A stretch of DNA of 64,000 nucleotides, taken from contig JANBVI010000064.1 of the NCBI GenBank assembly GCA_024239075.1, forward strand, positions 186,001-250,000, written 5' to 3'. A model generated the notes under the pieces. It was not told the origin of the DNA, did not search any database, and was given only the letters and a program-made list of their open reading frames with translations. The translations under genes were made by a program, and so were the position numbers. This stretch comes from Fischerella sp. CENA71 (lineage in GTDB: Bacteria > Cyanobacteriota > Cyanobacteriia > Cyanobacteriales > Nostocaceae). Within the stretch, counting starts at the first letter, position 1; each line of letters opens with the position of its first letter. Shown piece after piece: positions 26,781-36,003 of the stretch.

Positions 26781-27761
26781 ATGCGTTTGGAAAATTTCTA
26801 TCAAGCCAGTAAACAAGCTAAAGATAATAAAGATTCTTTAGATTATGGAATTGAAGCGATCGCTGCTGATAAAGAACTAGCAACCCATATTCAACAGGTA
26901 CTGATTTGGTTGAATTTTCTCGATCCTCCTGCGGATGGACAATTTGGACGTATTTCTGGTGACGCACTTGTTGAATTTCAAGTAGCTATTTCTGCAATTC
27001 GTCCAGAAGTTGCTGAAGAGAAAGGATTTTTGGGTTTAGCAACAGCTAAAGCTTTAATAGAAACTAAGCCAATTGACATTCCCTCACCTAAAATCGATTA
27101 TTCTCTCAATAACCTAGCAGCTCGACTCATTAAATACATGCTAGAGATGAACTACCGCGTATCTGTAGGGGACAAAAAGTACAACATTGTCTATGTTGAG
27201 GGAATGAATGCAGATGGAACTTTAAATAGTGATGCTCCCAACGAATTCAATGATCGCCGTATAGTAATTGAAATACCAGATGCAGATTCTAAACCAGTCA
27301 TCAGAGGTAATTGGGAAGGAACAACAGAACCCGGTACTAGTTTCACCAACAATCCTATGGGAGGTAGAGCAAAAGAATATGGAGCTGCCAGAATAGCTTT
27401 TGGACAGTATAAAGCTTGGGCAGTAGGTATTCATTATGGTAGTGGTGCAGATCCTCATGAAGCCTTAGTTCAAAAAACACCTATTTCTGTATATCGCGAC
27501 AAAAATAAAGACATGATGCGAAAAGGAGACTTTCTCGACACAGGTGTCTTTGATATTGATCAGCACTGGGGATTTGATTATCCTCGTACTAATATTAAAG
27601 GTGCTAGTGCAGGGTGTTTAGTTGGGCGTACTCGCGATGGTCATAGAGAATTCATGGCAATTATTAAACAAGATATACGTTATCAGAAAAACAAAGACTA
27701 TTTATTTCATACCACAGTAATTCCTGGTGATGATTTTTTAGCTAAATACCCTGCGAAATAA
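26781..27761 (+). CDS. Peptidoglycan-binding protein with unrecognised catalytic-looking C-terminal domain
   Basis: A 326-residue protein with no signal peptide. Residues about 25-95 look like a PG_binding_1 fold (IQQVLIWLNFLDPPADGQFGRISGDALVEFQ). Residues about 110-326 form a domain I cannot name. It has GIHYG, QHWGFDYPRTNIKGASAGCLVGR and a conserved-looking His-x(n)-Ser-Ala-Gly-Cys layout that recalls L,D-transpeptidase or phage-tail-like wall hydrolase pockets. That is inference only. It is downstream of a wall amidase lacking a signal peptide, so the pair may act together on peptidoglycan, for example as lytic proteins. GGGG (26767-26770) sits before the ATG. Confidence 0.7.
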   Translation: MRLENFYQASKQAKDNKDSLDYGIEAIAADKELATHIQQVLIWLNFLDPPADGQFGRISGDALVEFQVAISAIRPEVAEEKGFLGLATAKALIETKPIDIPSPKIDYSLNNLAARLIKYMLEMNYRVSVGDKKYNIVYVEGMNADGTLNSDAPNEFNDRRIVIEIPDADSKPVIRGNWEGTTEPGTSFTNNPMGGRAKEYGAARIAFGQYKAWAVGIHYGSGADPHEALVQKTPISVYRDKNKDMMRKGDFLDTGVFDIDQHWGFDYPRTNIKGASAGCLVGRTRDGHREFMAIIKQDIRYQKNKDYLFHTTVIPGDDFLAKYPAK

Positions 27762-27818
27762 AACAAATTTTTCTTATCAAGCTTTCAATAGTCCCCGTCC
27801 ACAAGGAGGGGGACTTAT

Positions 27819-28058
27819 TCAACGCCAAGAATCTAAAATTATAGCGATCGCGAACATACAAAAGATGAAAACAGCTATACGCATCATCCATTTCCATAAA
27901 ATTGGCGATAGCAGCATCTGAGCTATAGGAACAGCGTTAAGTACTGTAGATATAACATAGGCGATCGCAAAGCCAACTAATGCTAATACAAAATACTTGA
28001 GTCCCTTAACGGCGAACTTAAACAGCAAATTATAGCCGTCTTGTAGATTAGTTTTCAT
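27819..28058 (-). CDS. Small membrane protein, unknown
   Basis: A 79-residue protein with two hydrophobic helices (about residues 20-40 and 52-72) and a positively charged N-terminus. No recognisable family. Encoded between the wall-active pair and a second small protein gene on the same strand. The function is unknown; a holin-like role is conceivable given the neighbouring lytic genes, but nothing in the sequence shows it. Confidence 0.6.
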   Translation of the reverse strand: MKTNLQDGYNLLFKFAVKGLKYFVLALVGFAIAYVISTVLNAVPIAQMLLSPILWKWMMRIAVFIFCMFAIAIILDSWR

Positions 28059-28152
28059 GGTTTTTGCCCTTACTTAAACTTACTTAAAAATCCAATTCAG
28101 TCATGAAATGCACCCTCAACTACGGTTAGGGAGAGTAGCAAATACAAGAGTC

Positions 28153-28401
28153 TTACTCAAGTTGACTAGGGTTAGGGGTGAAAATGTTTTCTTCAGGAGA
28201 CTGAAGAGATTTAGGATTACCAGCAATAATCATTAAAATGACTATTGCAATCATCAACAGCAGCCAGGTAGGGAATGTATTTCCTACTTCCCGCACATCA
28301 TAAGATTCTCGACAATGGGGACAAAAATAGATATTAGGATTACGGGGATGTTGCTCAAATCGACAAGGGGGAAAAGGATGGTCTTTATATTTACATTCCA
28401 T
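28153..28401 (-). CDS. Small zinc-ribbon membrane protein, unknown
   Basis: An 82-residue protein started at the ATG at 28401 (AGGAG nearby). The longer frame to 28464 begins in unrelated sequence. Cysteines C3, C13, C27 and C30 (CKYKDHPFPPC, then FCPHC) form a probable zinc-binding knuckle, followed by a single membrane helix (about 47-66) and a short polar tail. No family recalled. Cytosolic metal knuckle plus a membrane anchor suggests a small regulatory or scaffold protein; this is guesswork. Confidence 0.6.
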   Translation of the reverse strand: MECKYKDHPFPPCRFEQHPRNPNIYFCPHCRESYDVREVGNTFPTWLLLMIAIVILMIIAGNPKSLQSPEENIFTPNPSQLE

Positions 28402-28578
28402 GAGAAGTAATCTCCTATAAGTTTCCTTTGAAAAAAACAAGGGACTAGTCGCGTGGTACTCCACGTAAACTAGTCCCTGGGTTGGTATTCAACTCTCTTT
28501 GGATAGTCAAAACTTATTTATTTTTTCAATCCCCACCATCAGTTTTATAACTGCTTGGTATTTCAAGGGACAAAATTC

Positions 28579-28974
28579 TTAATTGTTAAGGTAGTTTCCA
28601 AGACTTCTTCGATAAGAGAACGCTACTTTACAAAGAAAAAAGCCCTTATGAAAAGTGAGGGTTACATCTCCAAAACCAGTGGTTTGAAGAATATTTAGTA
28701 AACCTGCTTCTAAACAATCGATCGCAGTGCTTCTGTTCTCCATTAACACCACACCACAAGGTTTCAGTCGCAGCTGATGTTTCAAAATATAGGTGTCTAA
28801 GTCTGCTTTCTGAAATCGAAAATCTTCATTCGGATGCCCTACGATGGTAACTAGGAACTCCGGGACTTTGCCACTCCTCATCATGTTGCACTCTACAATC
28901 AATTTGCGTGGTACTGAACCTTGATATTCATTCGGTAGATATGCTTGAAGAGTCCCGAAAAGTCCTTCTAACAT
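28579..28974 (-). CDS. Hypothetical protein, 131 residues
   Basis: A soluble protein without membrane segments. I recognise no domain. It has a mixed alpha/beta composition with strands such as KLIVECNMMRSGKVPEFLVTIVGHP and LKPCGVVLMENRSTAIDCLEAGLLN. It is encoded between small membrane protein genes and a cupin gene, all on the minus strand. The ATG at 28974 is the only clear start, without an obvious ribosome binding site. Function unknown. Confidence 0.6.
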   Translation of the reverse strand: MLEGLFGTLQAYLPNEYQGSVPRKLIVECNMMRSGKVPEFLVTIVGHPNEDFRFQKADLDTYILKHQLRLKPCGVVLMENRSTAIDCLEAGLLNILQTTGFGDVTLTFHKGFFLCKVAFSYRRSLGNYLNN

Positions 28975-29220
28975 GGGGCTACTTTATCTCTATTGTTCAA
29001 ATCAGGGTTTTAACCTGACTTGATATTTAGCTTACACTCAATTTCATGAAAAATCAACATGAAATCACAAGTTTTTTCATGTTTAAATTTGTTGTAAAAG
29101 TATGCTAAAGTCAGTTATTCTTAAAATTATGGAAAATTGTGAGCGTTTTCTAAGAGCATTGGCAATTAGATAATTTTTCAAGGAAGGCTTGCGGTAGATA
29201 TTACTGCCATGAATTTTTCC

Positions 29221-29991
29221 TCAAACAATACTCTTCGTTCTGATTTTGTCAATTTCCCTAGCCGATATGCCATCAACATAAGTCCGGTTGATCATCGGAT
29301 GATCATCATGAGTTGGTCCGATGTCGCTATCTGGATGGTATGCAATTATATCCAGTGTACTGTCTCTAGTAAAAAAGCTGTGATGACCTTCAGGTGGAAT
29401 CACAAAGATTTGACCTTGAATTAAGGGAATTTTGATAATTCCTCCACTTCCATCTTCGTGTTCTGGGACTTCGCAATGTCCCTCACCGCTCGTAACTACC
29501 CCAATTCTGATTGAAGGATGAGTGTGTCGTGTCTGGTTAATACCAGGTGGGAAATGTAAATGATTGAGACAGGGATCGCCTTTAATAGTTGGTGGGATCA
29601 ACAGAGAATCAGAGCAACCATCCATGTAACGCAACCTACCCTTTTCCTCTATCGGTCCTCCAATCATGAACATTCCACGATAGTTGAGACTGGCGATCGC
29701 AATTCCACATCCACCCCGAACAGACACAGCACCAGGAACACTAAAGTACATTCCTTTGGTGAGGGTAAAAGCTAGTTCAAAGCCTGCATGATAGGAAATT
29801 ACATCAGTTTGGCCATCAACGACAAACCCAAAATAAGTTCCTTTTCCGATTAAATTTAGAGTTTCCCCTGTATATCCCCATCCATATAACTGTGTTGGAT
29901 GCTGTGTTGTTGACAAGTCCGCTAGCATCCCATCACGACGAACAACGGATATAAAATGCCTGCTATCGCGAGACAAACCATGAATTTCCAT
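29221..29991 (-). CDS. Cupin-domain protein
   Basis: A 256-residue protein. The C-terminal half carries a cupin fold: LHFPPGINQTRHTHPSIRIGVVTSGEGHCEVPEHEDG (metal-type His of motif 1) and IQGQIFVIPPEGHHSFFT (motif 2), with DDHPMINRTYVDG at the end. The N-terminal half (YFGFVVDGQTDVISYHAGFELAFTLTKGMYFSVPG) may be a second, degenerate cupin, making a bicupin. The reaction is unknown. The start is the ATG at 29991. It is divergent from the NACHT-WD40 gene, whose start lies 216 bp away. Confidence 0.75.
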   Translation of the reverse strand: MEIHGLSRDSRHFISVVRRDGMLADLSTTQHPTQLYGWGYTGETLNLIGKGTYFGFVVDGQTDVISYHAGFELAFTLTKGMYFSVPGAVSVRGGCGIAIASLNYRGMFMIGGPIEEKGRLRYMDGCSDSLLIPPTIKGDPCLNHLHFPPGINQTRHTHPSIRIGVVTSGEGHCEVPEHEDGSGGIIKIPLIQGQIFVIPPEGHHSFFTRDSTLDIIAYHPDSDIGPTHDDHPMINRTYVDGISAREIDKIRTKSIV

Positions 29992-30207
29992 GAATATATT
30001 ACAACTAGGTATTACAATGGGGAACTAGGTCAAATATTTGTCTTACAGCAAACCATAATATTCCTAAAAAACCCAAATAATCCATGAAGTTACCATAAAG
30101 AATTGTTAAAAAAGAAATAATAGACCTTAAGTATAATCACTTATTTTTCATCATCTGAGCCATTCATGCTTTATCATGATAAAAAATCCTAATCATTCCA
30201 CAGTCTC

Positions 30208-33200
30208 ATGAATTTTCAAGATGTAATGGAGATTGTAGAGTCAGCAGTATACAAAGCCAAAGGTAGGAAGCTGACTGACCCAGAACTGGCTGTACTGCGC
30301 GGTTCTTGGGAGGGTTTGACTTATGAAAAGATGGCAGAAGGCTCACCCTATAAACCCAACTATCTGAAGGGAGATGTCAGCCATAAGTTCTGGAAATTGC
30401 TTTCAGAAGCTCTGGGTGAGGAAGTTAGCAAGAGAAATTTTCGCGCTGCTCTACAAAGGGCCTTGTTAAGTCACAATGCAGCTTTACAAGCGCAAATTAT
30501 GGATGATCTCAACCTTGTGCCTCAAGCATCAGGTGAATCAGACGTATCCAAGTCAAATATAGAATCAGCCAGCTTTGATAGTGATAGCAAAGCTGGTTGG
30601 TCGTCTCAAATTTCATATTCAAATTTCCCAAATCAAGGGGAACAAAACCTCTTTTCTCCAGGTATTGACTCTAAACAACCTTCCCATCTTGAGAAGAAAA
30701 TGAGAAGTTGGTTTGAAGCTTTGGGCTATGAGTTCATACCTGGTGGAACAAGACAAGATGACTTCTTTGACATAATCATCCATATTCCTAAACGGGGAGG
30801 ATATGATCGCATTTTGGCACGAGGTGTGGAAGGAGAGGTTAACCTGAATCACCTGGACGGTTTATGTCAAGCAGTCTTGGAGTACAAACCCAATGAAGCA
30901 TGGTTGGTAGCTGACCTGCGGATTAGTCGTGCAGCACGTGAAGCGATTCAAGAGTATAAGGAAAAAAAGGAACTTAAATTTAGTCATGCTGCAAGTGTTG
31001 CGATCGCAGAGTATAGAAAACACAGAGAATTAGAACTATTTTGTTATACCTTCGATGAACTGATTGATGAAGGGGTCAATTTTACTCAATATTTTAAATG
31101 GTTAGAGGAACAACTGAGGAAACGAGGCATTAATGACAAAACCTATATTCCTTTAGCCTGTATTAAACAAGAAGGAGTCAACCCAATCACAGGGGAACCA
31201 ATCGTCAGTTGTTACACTGAGGCTGATGGCTGGATTGATGGCTACATAGATCGCTGGCTAGATGATCCAGACAAAAAACACATATCTATTCTTGGAGAGT
31301 TTGGTACAGGTAAAACCTGGTTTGCATTTCACTACGCTTGGACTGCTTTAAAACGGTATCAGGAAGCCAAGCACCAGGGTAAAACTAGACCTAGATTACC
31401 TCTATTAATTCCTCTACGAGATTATACGAAAGCACTAAATGTGGAGAATGTTCTAGCCTGGTTCTTCTTCTCCGTACACAATATTCCTCTGACTAATTTA
31501 GTCTTCAAACAACTTAATAGTATGGGCAAGCTCCTGCTCATTTTCGATGGTTTTGATGAAATGGCGGGTAAAGTTGATCGCCACAAGGTGATTGATAATT
31601 TTTGGGAGCTAGCTAAAGTTGTCGAAACAGGAGCTAAAGTAATTCTCACTTGTCGTGCAGAGCATTTACCCAAATTAGAAAAAGGTCGCTCTCTGTTGAA
31701 TGCAGCTTTATTAAATTCTATCGAAACAGAGCAGCCAAACTCTACGAGAAAACTCGGTCCCCAATTTGAAGTATTGGAATTACAGACACTTAATGACAAC
31801 CAGATTTGTCAAATGCTTTGCTCCCGGCTGCAACATAAAACTTTAGCAGAAAGAGATGCGATCGTAGAACAGGTCACGAGAAATAATAAACTCTTAGATT
31901 TAGCCAGACGACCTGTGATGATTGACTTGATACTGGATGCACTGCCTAAAATTGAGGTAGGTCAGCCAGTAGACTTGTCTCACATCTATTTATTAGCTGT
32001 TCGAGAGAAAATGGCCCGGGATATCAAAGCAGAACGCACCTTTACTTCTGCTGCTGATAAGCTCTACTTTCTGTGTGAACTGTCTTGGGAAATGTTCATT
32101 ACTGATCAAATGCAGCTGAACTATCGCAAGTTCCCAGATCGAATTCGTCGATTATTTGGTGCTGTTGTCCAACAACCAGAAGAGATTGACCACTGGAGCT
32201 ATGACATGATGGGTCAGTCTATGCTGACTCGAAATGCTGATGGTGACTACGAACTCGCTCATCGCTCCTTTATAGAATTTTTTATCGCCTACAAACTAGC
32301 TGCACAACTGGGAGTATTAGCTCCTGATTTTGTCAATTTAGCAACAGAGTCGTTATATATAGATAAAAAAGCTCTACCTCAAGCGTATACTTGGTTGTCT
32401 TATTTTCAACGTCAAGTAGATGAACAGGGTAAAATCATACCCATTGCACCACTGAAAGAATTTTCGACTTTATCACTGAACCGTTTATTTGATGCTTTTA
32501 AATTCGGAGAACTGACAAACAGACAAAGAGACTTAACAAAAGCAGTTCTCAACTTGCTCGAACATATGCTTGACCGCTCGAAAATTGCTGGCGATCGCTT
32601 GCTGAGAATAATTAAAGCCACACGCGGGAAAACAGAAAAAGAAGTAGGTTATGTGGCTGGATATGCAGTAACACTTCTTTTGCAAATTGATTCAGAGGCT
32701 CTAGCAGGACAAGATTTGAGCCATACCGTCATTCAAGGAGCTGATTTAACCCATGCCAACCTACAAAATACTAACTTTACAGGTGCTTACTTAGATGATT
32801 CTCTTTTTAAAGAACCTTTTGGTAGCATTTTGTCAGTTGCATTTAGTGGACAATTTCTGGCGATCGGTTCTTCTAATGGCGAAATTTGCCTGTTTCAAGG
32901 ACAAAGACGTTCAATTTGTAAAGGACATAATCACTGGGTTCGCTCAATCGCCTTCAGCCCCGATGGTCAAAGATTTGCTAGTGGCAGCGACGACCAAAGT
33001 GTCAAGATATGGGATACTAAAACTGGGAAATTATTCTGCACGTTAGAAGGACATATTAGTTGTGTACGTTCAGTAACCTTTAGTCATGATGGCAAGCTAC
33101 TTGCTAGTGGCAGTGAAGATGGAACCATAAAAGTATGGAATGTTGATACTGCTGAGAACTTAAAGACTTTGACAGGACATGTTGGTAAGATTTGGTCAGT

Positions 33201-34689
33201 AGCATTTAGTCCTGTAGGTCGAATGCTAGCAAGTGGTGGTGAAGATAAAACCATCAAACTTTGGGATAGTAACACAGATAAAGATAATTGCCTCAAAACC
33301 CTAACCGGACATGAGAATTGGGTGAGGTCAGTAGCTTTTAGCCCCGATGGACAACGCATTGTTAGTGGTGGTGATGACAGCACCGTCAGAATTTGGGATA
33401 TTCGCACAACAAAATGTAGCACAAAATTGTTAGGACATGAAAACTGGGTAAGGTCAGTAGCTTTTAGCCCTGATGGACAACGAATTGTTAGTGGTAGTGA
33501 TGACAACACCGTCAGGATCTGGGATCTTCAAACTAATCAATGCCGTAATATTTTGTATGGACACGATAATCGAGTTTGGTCAGTAGCTTTTAGTTTGGAT
33601 GGACAACAAATTGCTAGTGGAAGTGATGACCAAACTGTGAAAACTTGGGATGCTAAGACGGGTCTATGTCTGAGTACAATGAGGGGATACTCTAATTGGA
33701 TTTTGTCAGTTGCTTTTAGTCCTAATACTAAGTACCTTGCTAGTGGTAGTGAAGACAAAATAGTCAGGATATGGGATATCTGTACTGGCAAGATTGTCAC
33801 TACTCTCAGAGGACATACTAGTCGCATTTGGTCAGTAGCATACAGCCCAGATGGTCGGTTGCTTGCTAGCGGCAGTGACGATCATACAATCAGAATCTGG
33901 GATCTCAGGCACAGTAAGAGTAAACAATGCATCCGAGTTGTGAAAGATCACAATCACTGGGTGAGGTCAGTTGCATTCAGCCCAGATGGTCAGCTACTTG
34001 CTAGTGGTAGCGACGACAACACTGTCAGAATCTGGGATATTCATCAAGGTACACCTCCAAAAATATTACGCGGTCATGGAAATTGGGTACGAACGGTTCT
34101 CTTTAGTCCAGATGGAAAGCTAGTAGCTAGTGGCAGTGATGATCACACGATCAGAATCTGGGATGTTCAGACAGGTGAGAATATCAAGACTTTGCAGGGT
34201 CATAGTAACTTAGTTCGGTCGATCGCCTTTAAGCCGGATGGCCAGATCATCGCCAGTGGTAGTCACGATTGCACTGTGAAGATTTGGGAAATCCAAACAG
34301 GTGAGTGCATTCGAACTATAACGGAACATAAAAATTGGGTACATTCAGTAATTTTTAGTCTAGATGGACATACACTGATGAGTGGCTCTCAAGATGGAAT
34401 GATCCTCCTATGGAATATTCATGAAAATAGGCTCATCAAGTCTTTTGAGGAGGATGCTGATGAAGTCTTATCAATTGCTTTCAGTCCTGATAGACAATTA
34501 ATAGCCAGTGGTATTCATGATGGAATGATTCGGCTGAGAAATATGTATAAAGATGAGTCAGAATTACCTTTATCATTCAAGGTTTCTAAACCTTATGAAG
34601 GAATGAACATCACTGGTGTTATTGGCTTGACTGAAGACCAAAAAGCCAATCTTAAAGCCTTGGGAGCTGTTGAGATGGGTGTAGAGTGA
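30208..34689 (+). CDS. NACHT-WD40 STAND protein with HTH and nuclease-like N-terminal domains
   Basis: A 1493-residue multidomain protein. Residues 1-88 are the small helical domain usual at the start of cyanobacterial STAND proteins (TDPELAVLRGSWEGLTYEKMAEG). Residues about 156-290 look like a restriction-endonuclease fold (FFDIIIHIP, RGVEGEV, AWLVADLRIS). A NACHT NTPase follows: Walker A GEFGTGKT (363-370) and Walker B LLLIFDGFDEM (442-452). A helical arm (about 560-800), a short pentapeptide-like stretch (ALAGQDLSHTVIQGADLTHANLQ, about 831-860) and 14 WD40 repeats (about 870-1480, two seven-bladed propellers) complete it. This is a sensor-switch-effector layout known from NLR-like and antiviral STAND proteins. 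The trigger is unknown. Ends 11 bp before tRNA-Pro on the opposite strand. Confidence 0.9.
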   Translation: MNFQDVMEIVESAVYKAKGRKLTDPELAVLRGSWEGLTYEKMAEGSPYKPNYLKGDVSHKFWKLLSEALGEEVSKRNFRAALQRALLSHNAALQAQIMDDLNLVPQASGESDVSKSNIESASFDSDSKAGWSSQISYSNFPNQGEQNLFSPGIDSKQPSHLEKKMRSWFEALGYEFIPGGTRQDDFFDIIIHIPKRGGYDRILARGVEGEVNLNHLDGLCQAVLEYKPNEAWLVADLRISRAAREAIQEYKEKKELKFSHAASVAIAEYRKHRELELFCYTFDELIDEGVNFTQYFKWLEEQLRKRGINDKTYIPLACIKQEGVNPITGEPIVSCYTEADGWIDGYIDRWLDDPDKKHISILGEFGTGKTWFAFHYAWTALKRYQEAKHQGKTRPRLPLLIPLRDYTKALNVENVLAWFFFSVHNIPLTNLVFKQLNSMGKLLLIFDGFDEMAGKVDRHKVIDNFWELAKVVETGAKVILTCRAEHLPKLEKGRSLLNAALLNSIETEQPNSTRKLGPQFEVLELQTLNDNQICQMLCSRLQHKTLAERDAIVEQVTRNNKLLDLARRPVMIDLILDALPKIEVGQPVDLSHIYLLAVREKMARDIKAERTFTSAADKLYFLCELSWEMFITDQMQLNYRKFPDRIRRLFGAVVQQPEEIDHWSYDMMGQSMLTRNADGDYELAHRSFIEFFIAYKLAAQLGVLAPDFVNLATESLYIDKKALPQAYTWLSYFQRQVDEQGKIIPIAPLKEFSTLSLNRLFDAFKFGELTNRQRDLTKAVLNLLEHMLDRSKIAGDRLLRIIKATRGKTEKEVGYVAGYAVTLLLQIDSEALAGQDLSHTVIQGADLTHANLQNTNFTGAYLDDSLFKEPFGSILSVAFSGQFLAIGSSNGEICLFQGQRRSICKGHNHWVRSIAFSPDGQRFASGSDDQSVKIWDTKTGKLFCTLEGHISCVRSVTFSHDGKLLASGSEDGTIKVWNVDTAENLKTLTGHVGKIWSVAFSPVGRMLASGGEDKTIKLWDSNTDKDNCLKTLTGHENWVRSVAFSPDGQRIVSGGDDSTVRIWDIRTTKCSTKLLGHENWVRSVAFSPDGQRIVSGSDDNTVRIWDLQTNQCRNILYGHDNRVWSVAFSLDGQQIASGSDDQTVKTWDAKTGLCLSTMRGYSNWILSVAFSPNTKYLASGSEDKIVRIWDICTGKIVTTLRGHTSRIWSVAYSPDGRLLASGSDDHTIRIWDLRHSKSKQCIRVVKDHNHWVRSVAFSPDGQLLASGSDDNTVRIWDIHQGTPPKILRGHGNWVRTVLFSPDGKLVASGSDDHTIRIWDVQTGENIKTLQGHSNLVRSIAFKPDGQIIASGSHDCTVKIWEIQTGECIRTITEHKNWVHSVIFSLDGHTLMSGSQDGMILLWNIHENRLIKSFEEDADEVLSIAFSPDRQLIASGIHDGMIRLRNMYKDESELPLSFKVSKPYEGMNITGVIGLTEDQKANLKALGAVEMGVE
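33308..33528 (+). repeat. Two nearly identical adjacent WD40 units at DNA level
   Basis: Units beginning at about 33308 and 33434 (126 bp apart) share almost all bases across about 95 bp; both encode HENWVRSVAFSPDGQRIVSG followed by DD(S/N)TVRIWD. They differ at only a few third-position sites, so one unit was copied from the other recently. The other units are more divergent. Confidence 0.8.
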
Positions 34690-34700
34690 AACTAAAATAA

Positions 34701-34774
34701 TCGGGATGACTGGATTCGAACCAGCGGCCCCTTCGTCCCGAACGAAGTGCGCTACCAAGCTGCGCTACATCCCG
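34701..34774 (-). tRNA. trnP: tRNA-Pro (anticodon CGG)
   Basis: On the minus strand a full cloverleaf reads: acceptor arm CGGGATG pairing with CATCCCG, D-arm GCGC/GCGC, anticodon arm CTTCG-TTCGGGA-CGAAG with CGG in the loop, and T-arm CTGG-TTCGAAT-CCAG. The discriminator is A; no CCA is encoded. It reads proline codon CCG. The tRNA 3' end faces the end of the NACHT-WD40 gene, 11 bp away. No repeat of its 3' sequence was seen elsewhere in the window. Confidence 0.95.
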
Positions 34775-34965
34775 GCACTATAATGCCAATGTAAATAAAA
34801 TAATATCATAAGGTTGGTTAAATAACAATTAAAGAAAAAAGCCAAGATATCCGTTCACACTAACCTACTCTCTCTTGAAGCCGCTCAAAGGACATCTACA
34901 TCATTACAGCAGAAGCTTGCTAACATTAACTTTGATAACTAATATTTAAGTGGTAAAAGTGGATT

Positions 34966-35838
34966 GTGACTGTTAAACCAGACTGGTTGCGGGTGAAAGC
35001 GCCTCAGTGGGAGCGCGTCGGTAATGTTAAAGAAATTTTACGTGATTTAGCCCTGAATACGGTTTGTGAGGAAGCGTCTTGTCCGAATATTGGTGAGTGT
35101 TTTAATGCTGGAACGGCGACGTTTTTAATCATGGGGCCTGCTTGTACACGTGCTTGCCCTTACTGTGATATTGATTTTGAGAAAAAACCCAAACCTCTAG
35201 ACCCCACAGAACCCGCACGACTAGCAGAAGCAGTCCGGCGGATGAAACTCAACCATGTGGTTATTACTTCTGTCAATCGAGATGATTTGCCCGATGGAGG
35301 TGCATCACAGTTTATCCATTGTATTGAAGCAATTCGCGCGATCTCCTCTCACACTACTATTGAAGTATTAATTCCTGATTTGTGCGGTAATTGGGAAGCA
35401 TTAGAGTTAATTCTCCAAGCTAAACCGGAAGTCCTCAATCATAATACAGAAACAGTTCCGCGTTTATATCGCCGTGTTCGTCCCCAAGGTAATTACGATC
35501 GCACCCTGGAATTATTGCAGCGATCGCGTCAACTTGCTCCTACTGTTTACACCAAATCTGGAATTATGGTCGGACTCGGTGAAACGGATACAGAAATTCG
35601 CCAGGTCATGGAAGACTTACGTACAGTCGATTGTGATATCTTGACAATCGGGCAATATCTCCAACCCACTCAAAAACACTTGCAGGTAAACACATTTATT
35701 CATCCAGATCAATTTGCTGCTTGGCAAGCATTCGGAGAAGAAATAGGGTTTTTACAAGTAGTTTCATCACCCTTGACAAGAAGCTCTTATCATGCTGAAC
35801 AAGTAAGAGAATTGATGGAAAGATATCCACGTGGGTGA
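34966..35838 (+). CDS. lipA: Lipoyl synthase
   Basis: A 290-residue radical-SAM enzyme starting with GTG at 34966. The auxiliary-cluster cysteines lie in [13 protein letters not shown] (about 35-47) and the radical-SAM cysteines in [10 protein letters not shown] (CxxxCxxC, about 62-71). The C-terminal RSSYHAEQV serine motif is present. It inserts sulfur into the octanoyl chain of lipoyl domains. Full length for the family. Nothing visible links it to neighbours; repeat DNA and gpsA follow. Confidence 0.95.
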   Translation: MTVKPDWLRVKAPQWERVGNVKEILRDLALNTVCEEASCPNIGECFNAGTATFLIMGPACTRACPYCDIDFEKKPKPLDPTEPARLAEAVRRMKLNHVVITSVNRDDLPDGGASQFIHCIEAIRAISSHTTIEVLIPDLCGNWEALELILQAKPEVLNHNTETVPRLYRRVRPQGNYDRTLELLQRSRQLAPTVYTKSGIMVGLGETDTEIRQVMEDLRTVDCDILTIGQYLQPTQKHLQVNTFIHPDQFAAWQAFGEEIGFLQVVSSPLTRSSYHAEQVRELMERYPRG

Positions 35839-36003
35839 CGATAGGGACAAGGGAGACATGGGGGACGCGGGGACGCTCAGACGTAGGGACACGGAGAATA
35901 TTTTTGATTGATTCACCGCGTCACAACTTCACAGCGTCACCGCGTTTCTTCCTATTCCTCTTTCCCCAATGACAAATGACAAATGACAATTGACAATTGA
36001 CCA
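35839..36003. repeat. Dispersed repeats between lipA and gpsA
   Basis: GGGACGCGGGGACGCTCAG-type heptad units (about 35848-35905), CACCGCGTCAC-type units in the opposite sense (about 35910-35945), then AATGACAAATGACAATTGAC-type units running right up to the gpsA ATG. Both families also occur at 21238-21365. Confidence 0.85.

Noticed and set aside
34701-34774. tRNA-Pro as an attachment site of an integrated element
   Set aside because: No second copy of the tRNA 3' end and no integrase gene within the window.
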